In this document: positions 35,001 through 36,600 of the stretch, piece after piece | How the letters are laid out: every line of letters starts with the position of its first letter | Numbering within the stretch: the stretch's first letter is position 1 | Source of the DNA: Apostichopus parvimensis | Lineage: Eukaryota; Echinodermata; Holothuroidea; Aspidochirotida; Stichopodidae | DNA: 37,134 nt | Direction: 5' to 3' | Assembly (NCBI GenBank): GCA_000934455.1 | Contig: KN886425.1 | Coordinates: 2,468 to 39,601 of the forward strand | The notes under the pieces: generated by a model | Told to the model about the DNA's origin: nothing | Databases searched by the model: none | The model's input: the letters and a program-made list of their open reading frames with translations, nothing else | Made by a program: the position numbers and the translations under genes

Positions 35001-36600
35001 CTAGTTTGCAAATTCTGTGGAGGTAAACATAGAAGTCAACATGAATTCCTATTTTTCTCTCCCTTTTTCTTGTGGGTGGGGGGGGGGGAGAAACTGCAGC
35101 AATGGTCTTCTAGGGATTGAATCCACCAGATTATTTACTGTAAATGAGACACAATGTATGTATTTTAGACCCTCCTGCAAGCAGGAACTCGCAAAGAAGC
35201 CATCATTGGCTTATCAAAGCCGCAAGCTGACCGAAGTCAGTCTCTTACATTCATATTTAAAGTCCATGATTATGAATTGTAAACCACTCTGTAACTGGAC
35301 GACATAAATTAATCTTGGAGTGAATCGAACTCGGGACCTTATGATTGAAAGGCACTGGCGTTAACCACTGAGCTAACACTCCAGTTGTATGTACCATATG
35401 TATATAGTTATTGTACCATATTGTATGTTATTGCATTGTATACTGTACCATATTGTATGTTATTGTATATTGTACCATATGTATTGTTTATTGTATTATA
35501 TGTTGTATGTACCATATGTATGTAAAATATTGTACCATTCACTTTTACTACTAACAGTCATCTCTTTGGATGATCAAGTTTGCTTGTTTCTGTTAAACTA
35601 GAAACCAGAAAATCCAAGGACTAAGGACAGACAGTTAAATGTCTTAGAAAGTCACTGTATGAGTGAGTACTCGTCAATCAATGTGTTTTGAATGAAGGCT
35701 TGACTTTTTTGTGGGATTGGATAGAAAGTCAAATTTGAACTATTTTACAATGAGGATACTCATTAGTGTAGACTGGTATTCATTAGACGGTGTCTCACAC
35801 AGATACAGTATAAACATCATCTCATAAATAACATTTTCAGACAGTTCAAATATTACCTGCTTAAAATAAGACTAACATTTTGGGTAAAGTTATAAAAATT
35901 TAACTTTTTGCAGCAGAAACTTACGTGTATCTCGGCTCTGCACTGGCTATTATGAGAGGAATAATTGCGTCCTCGGGAGGGAGAACATCGGCCGCCAGAA
36001 AATTGACAATACCAATTTTGTTCTGCAAAAGAATATTCAAAACAGGTTTGCTTACTACTTTAAATAAATGAAAACAATGGAAACTTTGTAGCAGTGTGCT
36101 TCTTAAATGGTTGAGTCATACCACCACCCCACTTCCCTCCCATCCACCTCCCCCTGCCAGTCCTTTATCTTTACCCATCTTCTCCCTTCTCTCGTAAGCC
36201 ATATATCTTTCTACTATCACTAACAAACAGTGGTCCCATCATAATTGAAACAGATACTAGAGAAATTTCTGCAATTCTCAACACAATGCAAACAAATTTC
36301 TGTTTTCGAATTCTGCGTAAAGGCAAAAGCCCTCTGTGTTTAATAATTCCCACATGAGGGACATCGGTATCCCATTTATGAACAACTCTTGACCGTGGAG
36401 TTTAACACTTGAACAGATACATTCTGTGTCATCTCACCTCTTCAGAGACGCTGGTACTGGGCCGCTCGTTGTCTACCAGCAACCTCTTCAGGAGATTCTT
36501 AGACATGCCGGGGGGAATGATAAACGCAGGAGGTTGCTTGGCATTACGAGTTGAGTGAGGGCGCTCTCCATCCTCACCATTTTCCTCCTTCTTGTCATCA
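1869..36600 (-). CDS. ECPAS: ECPAS/ECM29 proteasome adaptor and scaffold, 39 exons, 5' end outside window
   Basis: ECM29 is a long solenoid of HEAT repeats. It binds the 26S proteasome across the 19S and 20S particles, takes part in proteasome quality control and stress-induced disassembly, and in animals links proteasomes to membranes and motor proteins (family knowledge). In this window 39 exons (5,047 coding bases) join in phase into 1,681 residues plus one split codon and end in TGA at 1869-1871. Landmark blocks matching the human protein as I recall it include [21 protein letters not shown] HEAT blocks, [54 protein letters not shown] and FESLGKAWP. Introns average about 780 bases and all are GT-AG. 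Roughly the first 200 residues are missing because the window ends. No frameshift or premature stop was found, so the gene looks functional. Exons are listed separately; this span includes introns. Confidence 0.96.
2532..2603 (-). CDS. ECPAS: ECPAS exon w38
   Basis: Residues 1611-1634: [20 protein letters not shown], matching human [20 protein letters not shown]. The acceptor is tttacag/GCATCGT and the donor AAAAG/gtgagt. The intron at 2012-2531 is AT-rich with no element recognised. Confidence 0.96.
2695..2748 (+). repeat. Three-unit 18-bp tandem repeat
   Basis: Three near copies of an 18-bp unit of the form gggctttagccaggagaaa lie just upstream of the 2769-2804 hairpin, inside the w37-w38 intron. 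Confidence 0.6.
2769..2804. repeat. 36-nt near-perfect palindrome (hairpin)
   Basis: A 17-nt arm, gcccaacctttggcaaa, is followed by two bases and then its reverse complement with a single T-T mismatch. The arms at 2769-2785 and 2788-2804 pair. The loop is too short for a miRNA precursor. It could be the centre of a palindromic element. Confidence 0.8.
3222..3404 (-). CDS. ECPAS: ECPAS exon w37
   Basis: Residues 1550-1610: [36 protein letters not shown], and [16 protein letters not shown], matching human [35 protein letters not shown]...AEILLETCKSI. A gtaag at 3370 is read through as coding (the frame and the alignment continue), so this is one exon. The donor is CTGG/gtgagt. The intron at 2604-3221 contains the hairpin at 2769-2804. 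Confidence 0.96.
3511..3620 (+). repeat. Two-unit CA/TA-rich duplication
   Basis: Two copies of a unit of about 52 bp (acacatatacaaac, atatatactgtacat, catacaaac), about 90% alike by eye. They are open in several frames only because they are low in complexity. Confidence 0.6.
3996..4125 (-). CDS. ECPAS: ECPAS exon w36
   Basis: Residues 1507-1549: an acidic serine-rich linker ([20 protein letters not shown]) then [20 protein letters not shown], matching human [20 protein letters not shown]. The acceptor is tgcag/GGATCTG. The donor CAAG/gtaaga leaves one base of a Glu codon. The intron at 3405-3995 holds a short two-unit CA/TA-rich duplication (about 3511-3620). Confidence 0.97.
4436..4590 (+). 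repeat. Unclassified dispersed repeat, copy 1
   Basis: About 155 bp, roughly 90% identical by eye to 12165-12317 in the same orientation. Shared blocks include gaactttgcaaaaattgcgg, taggctccagtt and gtgttaggataatagttttt. Sequence similarity stops sharply on both sides. No tRNA boxes, ORF or terminal repeats are visible, so the class is unknown. Confidence 0.85.
4684..4885 (-). CDS. ECPAS: ECPAS exon w35
   Basis: Residues 1439-1506: [39 protein letters not shown] and [14 protein letters not shown], matching human [56 protein letters not shown]. The acceptor is tctcag/ATTATCG and the donor CAGAAG/gtaaac. A C-rich run about 30 bases past the donor (4629-4652) is G-rich in the transcript. The intron (4126-4683) also holds the unclassified repeat copy at 4436-4590. 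Confidence 0.97.
5138..5775. repeat. Minisatellite, about seven units of 88-97 bp
   Basis: Each unit has gatacaaacccagccat, then gatctatgtgatagagat and aactgtcatgaactcc, then a C-rich block (cctcctcaccccaccctcc) and agccagga. Units differ by substitutions and C-run length. The C-rich part becomes a G-rich run in the ECPAS pre-mRNA (w34-w35 intron). The long open frames across it on both strands are by-products of the repeat. Confidence 0.92.
6216..6471 (-). CDS. ECPAS: ECPAS exon w34
   Basis: Residues 1354-1438: [55 protein letters not shown] and [14 protein letters not shown]. It matches human [29 protein letters not shown]...[24 protein letters not shown]. The acceptor is actcag/GTACTGA and the donor CTGCAG/gttggt. 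The intron at 4886-6215 holds the minisatellite at 5138-5775. Confidence 0.97.
6655..6735 (-). mobile_element. tRNA-derived SINE head
   Basis: On the minus strand it reads tagcctagtcgttagggtg (A box-like), then about 30 bases on ggtttgaatcc (B box-like), the spacing of a tRNA-type RNA polymerase III promoter. The cloverleaf is imperfect and no tail was delimited, so I call a SINE fragment rather than a tRNA gene. It lies in the same orientation as ECPAS. Confidence 0.6.
6969..7163 (-). CDS. ECPAS: ECPAS exon w33
   Basis: Residues 1289-1353: [37 protein letters not shown], and [10 protein letters not shown], matching human [30 protein letters not shown]...LWTEVWQENVPG. The acceptor is ttcacag/ATTCCTC and the donor GCCAG/gtaact. 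The intron at 6472-6968 contains a tRNA-derived SINE fragment on the gene strand. Confidence 0.97.
7195..7735. repeat. Long AT-rich array (acaatacatatcataatatata type)
   Basis: About 540 bases of irregular units such as atataacaatacatatcataat, in the w32-w33 intron. A shorter stretch of the same kind resumes at 7840-7935 after an insertion of unrelated sequence. No open frame here is meaningful. Confidence 0.9.
7740..7845 (+). mobile_element. Fragment related to the 25.3-kb foldback family
   Basis: The segment ctgaagaagatcctgcta followed directly by cttacttttacaca (about 7809-7840) equals the right arm at 25319-25370 minus about 20 bases. It interrupts the AT array. The upstream 60 bases (T-rich) may be more of the same element, possibly the 3' end of a Penelope-like element (inference). 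Confidence 0.5.
7941..8007 (-). CDS. ECPAS: ECPAS exon w32
   Basis: Residues 1267-1288, [20 protein letters not shown], matching human [20 protein letters not shown]. The acceptor is ttttag/ACGGCGA. The donor GACG/gtaatg is non-optimal and leaves one base of an Asp codon. Most of the intron (7164-7940) is a long AT-rich array. Confidence 0.97.
8381..8472 (-). CDS. ECPAS: ECPAS exon w31
   Basis: Residues 1236-1266: [20 protein letters not shown] and ATAIGHLVK, matching human [30 protein letters not shown]. The acceptor is tatacag/GGAAGAT and the donor GTCAAG/gtaggt. The intron at 8008-8380 is A-rich with nothing recognised. Confidence 0.97.
8810..9128 (+). mobile_element. Non-LTR retrotransposon (CR1/L2-like) 3' end with (ATT)n tail
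   Basis: The plus frame reads [16 protein letters not shown] and [10 protein letters not shown], the typical last residues of CR1/L2-type reverse transcriptase proteins, then a stop at 9014-9016. About 90 bases of 3' UTR follow, ending agcgctttacaaat and a run of ATT. It is 5'-truncated and antisense to ECPAS. The tail ends a few bases from the splice donor of exon w30. Confidence 0.82.
9137..9203 (-). CDS. ECPAS: ECPAS exon w30
   Basis: Residues 1214-1235, [20 protein letters not shown], matching human [20 protein letters not shown]. The acceptor is tttcag/GCTGGAT. The donor GCTG/gtatgt lies at 9135-9136, only a few bases from the (ATT)n tail of an antisense LINE fragment that ends near 9128. 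It leaves one base of a Gly codon. Confidence 0.97.
9590..9922 (+). mobile_element. Non-LTR retrotransposon (CR1/L2-like) 3' end, second family member
   Basis: The plus frame reads [17 protein letters not shown] and [14 protein letters not shown] before TGA, the same C-terminal signature as the element at 8810. A 3' UTR follows, ending gaaagcgctttataaat and attattattatta. Upstream sequence is frameshifted. It is antisense to ECPAS, in the w29-w30 intron. Confidence 0.82.
9995..10084 (-). CDS. ECPAS: ECPAS exon w29
   Basis: 30 codons (residues 1184-1213): [20 protein letters not shown] and [10 protein letters not shown], matching human [30 protein letters not shown]. The acceptor is tttcag/TGTGTGC and the donor ACCAAG/gtaggt. 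The intron at 9204-9994 contains a LINE 3' end with an (ATT)n tail. Confidence 0.98.
10126..10501 (+). mobile_element. tRNA-derived SINE with (ATT)n tail
   Basis: The head has gtagtcaagtggttaaggc (A box) and ggttcaagccc (B box). A central block contains ccttgggcaaggcacttta, a motif I recall from many marine-invertebrate SINEs. It ends gcgctataagaactgagaat and attattattattatt. About 375 bp, probably full length. Antisense to ECPAS. Confidence 0.8.
11047..11106 (-). CDS. ECPAS: ECPAS exon w28 (60-bp exon)
   Basis: 20 codons (residues 1164-1183) including [18 protein letters not shown], matching human SARLSAAKSSPMMETINM. The acceptor is ttttag/CTTGACA and the donor AACACT/gtaagt. The intron at 10085-11046 contains the tRNA-derived SINE at 10126-10501. 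Confidence 0.97.
11446..11608 (-). CDS. ECPAS: ECPAS exon w27
   Basis: Residues 1109-1163: [50 protein letters not shown]. It matches human [49 protein letters not shown]. The acceptor is tttccag/CCTGGCC and the donor GAGAAG/gttagt. The intron at 11107-11445 shows nothing recognised. Confidence 0.98.
11925..12046 (-). CDS. ECPAS: ECPAS exon w26
   Basis: Residues 1069-1108: [39 protein letters not shown], matching human VCVKMCDPAKG...LLPCLLDKGMMSTVTEVRAL. Two donors overlap (TCT/gtgagg and GTGAG/gtaaag). Only gtaaag keeps the frame into the next exon and restores the human-like EV-x-x-x-S order, so I end the exon at 11925. The intron at 11609-11924 holds a G run on the plus strand and nothing else. 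Confidence 0.96.
12165..12317 (+). repeat. Unclassified dispersed repeat, copy 2
   Basis: Second copy of the family at 4436-4590, in the w25-w26 intron. It shares the gaattc-containing 3' part (cgcgaattc versus tgcgaattc) and the block gtagaaaagaaatcac. It differs by scattered substitutions, as expected of two old insertions rather than an assembly duplicate. Confidence 0.85.
12581..12628 (-). CDS. ECPAS: ECPAS exon w25 (48-bp exon)
   Basis: 16 codons (residues 1053-1068), [16 protein letters not shown], matching human [16 protein letters not shown]. The acceptor is cctcag/GAATCTG and the donor AAGAAG/gtaaga. It is too short for a simple ORF scan, but the phases of both neighbours require it. 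The intron at 12047-12580 contains the second copy of an unclassified dispersed repeat (12165-12317). Confidence 0.96.
13153..13436 (+). repeat. Two-unit 143-bp tandem duplication
   Basis: The unit beginning caaactatcctgatgttc and ending ggccttcaagagctgtt occurs twice head to tail (13153-13295 and 13296-13436), with a 3-bp deletion and few substitutions. A recent local duplication in the w24-w25 intron. Confidence 0.93.
13573..13758 (-). CDS. ECPAS: ECPAS exon w24
   Basis: 62 codons (residues 991-1052): [33 protein letters not shown] and [13 protein letters not shown], matching human [35 protein letters not shown]...IWETLFRVQDDIK. The acceptor is cgtcag/GTTGATA and the donor ATCAAG/gtagtt. 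The intron at 12629-13572 contains a two-unit 143-bp tandem duplication (13153-13436). Confidence 0.98.
14905..15075 (-). CDS. ECPAS: ECPAS exon w23
   Basis: 57 codons (residues 934-990): [34 protein letters not shown] and [13 protein letters not shown]. It matches human GAAFGFNVIA...[32 protein letters not shown], a very conserved HEAT block. The acceptor is tttatag/GGTGCTG and the donor AATGTG/gtaagt. The 1,146-base intron at 13759-14904 has no recognisable element. Confidence 0.98.
15698..15815 (-). CDS. ECPAS: ECPAS exon w22
   Basis: Residues 894-933, reading [20 protein letters not shown] and [14 protein letters not shown], almost identical to human [34 protein letters not shown]. This is one of the best anchors for the assignment. 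The acceptor is ttgcag/AGGAAAC and the donor AGAAAG/gtaagc. The intron at 15076-15697 holds nothing recognised. Confidence 0.98.
16620..16688 (-). CDS. ECPAS: ECPAS exon w21
   Basis: Residues 871-893, [20 protein letters not shown], matching human [20 protein letters not shown]. The acceptor is atgcag/GAAGAAG and the donor GGAGG/gtatgt. The intron at 15816-16619 has a C-rich run at 16524-16577, G-rich in the transcript, just downstream of the acceptor side of exon w22's intron partner; no gene is seen. Confidence 0.96.
17174..17288 (-). CDS. ECPAS: ECPAS exon w20
   Basis: Residues 833-870: [20 protein letters not shown] and [15 protein letters not shown], matching human [37 protein letters not shown]. 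The acceptor is ttgtag/ATTTTAC after a T-rich tract and the donor AAAGAG/gtaaag. The intron at 16689-17173 has a C run at 16858-16867 and nothing else. Confidence 0.97.
17601..17746 (+). repeat. Two-unit C-rich tandem duplication, about 70-76 bp
   Basis: Both units read tcctctactccacccctat, aaaggccccacct, cccctcccca, ccatcctttccc and actgttaat. The duplication ends about 25 bases from the donor of exon w19 and is G-rich in the transcript. Confidence 0.9.
17770..17884 (-). CDS. ECPAS: ECPAS exon w19
   Basis: Residues 795-832: [16 protein letters not shown] and [13 protein letters not shown], matching human AACIWLLSLVRKL...EIQSAFVSVLSEND. The acceptor is acacag/GCGGCGT. The donor GACC/gtaagt leaves one base of a His codon. 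The next intron (17289-17769) contains a 70-76-bp tandem duplication at 17601-17746. Confidence 0.97.
18302..18508 (-). CDS. ECPAS: ECPAS exon w18
   Basis: 69 codons (residues 726-794): [20 protein letters not shown] and [14 protein letters not shown] then SPNPHKRQ, matching human IELQFTIGEAITSAAIG...[21 protein letters not shown]. The acceptor is cgccag/TCCCGTG and the donor AGACAG/gtgtgt. The intron at 17885-18301 holds nothing recognised. Confidence 0.97.
19115..19216 (-). CDS. ECPAS: ECPAS exon w17
   Basis: 34 codons (residues 692-725) including [20 protein letters not shown] and LLEGLISTS, matching human [28 protein letters not shown]. The acceptor is cctcag/ACTCGTG and the donor TCCACA/gtaagt. 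The intron at 18509-19114 has a C-rich run at 18983-19002 and no element that I recognise. Confidence 0.97.
19728..19960 (-). CDS. ECPAS: ECPAS exon w16
   Basis: Residues 614-691: [20 protein letters not shown], a glycine/lysine-rich linker ([15 protein letters not shown]) and [17 protein letters not shown]. Human reads [24 protein letters not shown]...LVESLLSRIPSSKETNK, so the linker is longer here. The acceptor is tatgcag/TGTCACT and the donor AATAAG/gtgagt. The intron at 19217-19727 has a T-rich stretch near 19370-19430 and nothing else. Confidence 0.96.
20700..20871 (-). CDS. ECPAS: ECPAS exon w15
   Basis: Residues 557-613: [20 protein letters not shown], then an acidic linker around [14 protein letters not shown] and LKSRACEVL. 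Human has [20 protein letters not shown]...DQEELIQSATETIG. The acceptor is cctcag/AATGTCC. The donor CTGG/gtcagt leaves one base of a Val codon. The intron at 19961-20699 holds nothing recognised. Confidence 0.95.
21965..22096 (-). CDS. ECPAS: ECPAS exon w14
   Basis: 44 codons (residues 513-556) including [19 protein letters not shown] and [14 protein letters not shown], matching human SLMNNSKEEMRELAALFYS...MIEQLIKTTKD. The acceptor is tttcacag/TCTCTGC and the donor GATCAG/gtttgt, a weak donor. The intron at 20872-21964 shows only a 7-bp hairpin at 21322-21338 and AT-rich sequence. Confidence 0.96.
22102..22180 (+). repeat. 42-bp tandem duplication next to a splice acceptor
   Basis: The unit aaacaaccatatat, c(a/t)acatatcatacag, aaggcata occurs twice. 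The first unit starts 6 bases from the 3' splice site of exon w14, so the intron end, with possible branch-point sequence, is duplicated. Confidence 0.85.
22640..22936 (-). CDS. ECPAS: ECPAS exon w13 (largest coding exon in window)
   Basis: 99 codons (residues 414-512): [16 protein letters not shown] near the start, a basic patch [10 protein letters not shown], and [20 protein letters not shown] at the end. It matches human VLYLRMCLAHSAG...[29 protein letters not shown]. The acceptor is ctgtag/GTGATTT and the donor CTTAAG/gtaagc. The intron at 22097-22639 contains a 42-bp tandem duplication just upstream of exon w14's acceptor. Confidence 0.97.
23628..23708 (-). CDS. ECPAS: ECPAS exon w12
   Basis: 27 codons (residues 387-413) including [18 protein letters not shown] then TAAAFKH, corresponding to human HRMKTPVKYMTG...FNPAAFGE. 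The acceptor is tcaccag/ATTGAGT and the donor AAACAT/gtaagt. This is one of the less conserved exons. The intron at 22937-23627 has a short G run near 23067 and nothing else. Confidence 0.92.
23776..24008 (+). mobile_element. tRNA-derived SINE, family A, plus-strand copy
   Basis: The head has gttaactcagtggttaacgcc (A box region) and gagttcgagtc (B box). The body has gttacagagttgttgac, gactttggtcagcttgcgg and a small hairpin, tcctgcttgcagga. It ends gatctaaaatacatacat. About 233 bp, matching the reverse complement of 35154-35385 over its length. In the w11-w12 intron. Confidence 0.85.
24073..24144 (+). repeat. 72-bp duplicated segment, copy 1
   Basis: The segment atggttactgtggcatttat to aagcagtgagattg recurs at 25245-25315 with very few differences. 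Here it directly precedes the 31-bp tandem array. At the second site it fills the loop of a foldback. Confidence 0.9.
24140..24560 (+). repeat. 31-bp tandem array, about 13 units
   Basis: Units of the form tagattgctgatacaacagg and attcaacagta are repeated about 13 times, with variants (aaaaagattc for caggattc, ttaat for ctgat). The array lies in the w11-w12 intron, and its last units decay into AT-rich sequence. Confidence 0.93.
24715..24905. repeat. GC-rich patch with a 9-bp hairpin
   Basis: A patch much richer in G+C than the surrounding intron. At 24853-24876 it contains ggccagggg, a 6-nt loop and cccctggcc, a perfect 9-bp stem. It lies just past the donor of exon w11. It looks like a fragment of an inserted element, but the class is not recognised. 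Confidence 0.55.
24950..25091 (-). CDS. ECPAS: ECPAS exon w11
   Basis: Residues 339-386, starting [17 protein letters not shown], then an acidic linker ([14 protein letters not shown]) and [14 protein letters not shown]. Human has REEVHGEAQRVLRCLPG...MPSFPEMVYYIQEK here, without the acidic run. The acceptor is ccattag/GGATGAAG and the donor GACAAG/gtgaga. The next intron (23709-24949) holds a SINE, the 31-bp tandem array and a GC-rich hairpin patch. Confidence 0.95.
25185..25369. mobile_element. Foldback element: 55-bp inverted arms around a 75-bp spacer
   Basis: Arms at 25185-25239 and 25315-25369 are reverse complements with two mismatches. Each carries gaagaagatcctg and gatcgaaacgtcaggcc, a layout resembling a hammerhead ribozyme with stem II gatcc/ggatc. 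The spacer contains the 72-bp segment also present at 24073-24144. The right arm stops 7 bases before an assembly gap. Confidence 0.85.
25377..26136. other. Assembly gap, 760 Ns
   Basis: Unknown sequence inside the w10-w11 intron. Exons w10 and w11 join in phase, and the human alignment is continuous across them, so no coding exon need be missing. The length may be an estimate. Confidence 0.99.
26640..26965 (+). mobile_element. Degenerate CR1/L2-like LINE 3' end
   Basis: Broken plus-strand frames read [18 protein letters not shown] and [11 protein letters not shown], then remnants of the APRFW...[10 protein letters not shown] end of a reverse transcriptase protein. Stops and frameshifts interrupt it. 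It is followed by gctgcgctgtataagactcattattactt, a decayed (ATT)-type tail. Confidence 0.7.
27020..27120 (+). mobile_element. Retroposon tail with ATA/ATT-rich end
   Basis: The stretch ttaagcgcattgaaccctgg, then ctatgtaagcac and a run of aataataatcataataatt, resembles the 3' ends of the LINEs and SINE elsewhere in the window. No internal coding or tRNA part is visible. Confidence 0.5.
27249..27352 (-). CDS. ECPAS: ECPAS exon w10
   Basis: Residues 305-338, [19 protein letters not shown] then [10 protein letters not shown], matching human [34 protein letters not shown]. The donor GATAA/gtaagt leaves two bases of a Lys codon. The next intron (25092-27248, 2,157 bases with the gap counted) is the longest and holds a LINE 3' end, an (ATT)n-like tail, the assembly gap and the foldback element. 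Confidence 0.96.
28293..28418 (-). CDS. ECPAS: ECPAS exon w9
   Basis: 42 codons (residues 263-304) including [20 protein letters not shown] and [12 protein letters not shown], matching human [20 protein letters not shown]...LMEALVASYL. The acceptor is cttcag/GAACAAG and the donor CACAAAG/gtactg, a weaker donor than its neighbours. The intron at 27353-28292 has no recognised element. Confidence 0.96.
29025..29231. mobile_element. hAT-type MITE with terminal inverted repeats and 8-bp target duplication
   Basis: A 207-bp element. The left end is caccCAGTTGGGACAATTT (29025-29043), and the right end, reversed, is catcCAGTTGGGACAATTT: 19 bp with one mismatch. It is flanked by the direct repeat tcaaaacc at 29017-29024 and 29232-29239. 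The interior has two short hairpins (29080-29098 and 29145-29163) and no ORF. An 8-bp duplication points to a hAT transposase acting in trans. Confidence 0.85.
29367..29433 (-). CDS. ECPAS: ECPAS exon w8
   Basis: Residues 240-262, [20 protein letters not shown], matching human [22 protein letters not shown]. The acceptor is attccag/ACGTGTT and the donor ACAAAG/gtaaag. The following 948-base intron (28419-29366) contains the hAT-type MITE at 29025-29231. Confidence 0.96.
30177..30226 (-). CDS. ECPAS: ECPAS exon w7 (50-bp exon)
   Basis: Residues 224-239, [16 protein letters not shown], matching human LLSMAYSAVGKLSSR, a HEAT-repeat helix. The acceptor is ctttcag/TTTGCAG and the donor GTCAA/gtaagt; it ends two bases into a Lys codon. 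The next intron (29434-30176) is AT-rich with nothing recognised. Confidence 0.95.
30676..30846 (-). CDS. ECPAS: ECPAS exon w6
   Basis: 57 codons (residues 167-223) beginning [16 protein letters not shown] and including [17 protein letters not shown], matching human VVYDGLFG...LLNGLTKLINEYK. The donor is CCAGAG/gtgagt. The frame stays open past the donor to about 30604, but the next exon continues the human alignment only from this donor. The next intron (30227-30675) holds nothing recognised. Confidence 0.95.
31578..31694 (-). CDS. ECPAS: ECPAS exon w5
   Basis: Exactly 39 codons (residues 128-166), starting [20 protein letters not shown] and including [15 protein letters not shown]. The human equivalent is [28 protein letters not shown]. 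The acceptor is ctcgtag/CCTCCAC and the donor GTGCAA/gtaaga. The next intron (30847-31577) shows no recognisable element. Confidence 0.96.
32650..32816 (+). mobile_element. Retroposon 3' end with (ATT)n tail
   Basis: Ends with tgcgcattataagtcgt followed by attattattattattac, the same kind of tail as the LINE and SINE copies here. The body (from about 32650) has ttacctgcagtgcccttgca but no recognisable coding remnant. Confidence 0.5.
32908..32986 (-). CDS. ECPAS: ECPAS exon w4
   Basis: Residues 102-127: [19 protein letters not shown] then TVSLKDK, matching human [26 protein letters not shown]. The acceptor is ctgcag/TGAAATT and the donor GACAAA/gtgagt. It ends on a whole codon. The next intron (31695-32907) carries an (ATT)n-tailed repeat end near 32650-32816 and is otherwise AT-rich with no gene seen. 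Confidence 0.96.
33906..33983 (+). repeat. G-rich tract (ggggtagggg type)
   Basis: Repeated runs of three to four G, such as ggggtggggtagggg and ggtttggggtgggtgtttgg, on the plus strand. The plus strand is the template strand for ECPAS. It could form G-quadruplex DNA. In the w3-w4 intron. Confidence 0.75.
34973..35014 (-). CDS. ECPAS: ECPAS exon w3 (42-bp exon)
   Basis: A short exon coding residues 87-101 ([13 protein letters not shown]), equivalent to the human TAADLELKSKQS helix. The acceptor is ccacag/AATTTGC and the donor CACAA/gtgagt, with phase 2 on both sides. The next intron (32987-34972, 1,986 bases) is the second longest in the window. It holds a G-rich tract at 33906-33983 and a G run at 34095-34105; the open frames in it (for example 33628-33903 and 34646-34921) show no family signature. 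Confidence 0.93.
35154..35385 (-). mobile_element. tRNA-derived SINE, family A, minus-strand copy
   Basis: The reverse complement reads gttagctcagtggttaacgc (A box), gagttcgattc (B box), ctgacttcggtcagcttgcgg and tcctgcttgcaggagg, closely matching 23776-24008. A tgtatgta at 35155-35162 recurs at 35386-35393. It may be a target duplication, but both SINE copies end in a similar tail, so this is uncertain. Confidence 0.85.
35386..35545. repeat. AT-rich array (taccatattgtatgttattg type)
   Basis: Irregular repeats of taccatattgtatgttattg and atgtaccatatgtat follow the SINE end directly, in the w2-w3 intron. Confidence 0.8.
35925..36022 (-). CDS. ECPAS: ECPAS exon w2
   Basis: Residues 55-86, reading [19 protein letters not shown] and then [11 protein letters not shown]. 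It corresponds to the human KLGIVKF...LHLVIASSD segment. The acceptor is gcag/AACAAAA and the donor ATACAC/gtaag; it ends two bases into a Thr codon. The following intron (35015-35924) contains an antisense SINE copy and an AT-rich array, listed separately. Confidence 0.95.
36438..36600 (-). CDS. ECPAS: ECPAS exon w1 (first in window)
   Basis: Encodes window residues 1-54 after the last base of a split codon. It starts with an acidic lysine-rich linker ([14 protein letters not shown]) and runs into [19 protein letters not shown], equivalent to the human stretch with PPPGMSFYAAKR. The acceptor is ccag/TGATGAC and the donor GAAGAG/gtgaga; the exon ends on a whole codon. The 415-base intron that follows (36023-36437) has C-rich tracts at 36121-36155 and nothing else recognised. 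No exon was found between 36601 and 37134; that stretch is AT-rich intron. Confidence 0.93.
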
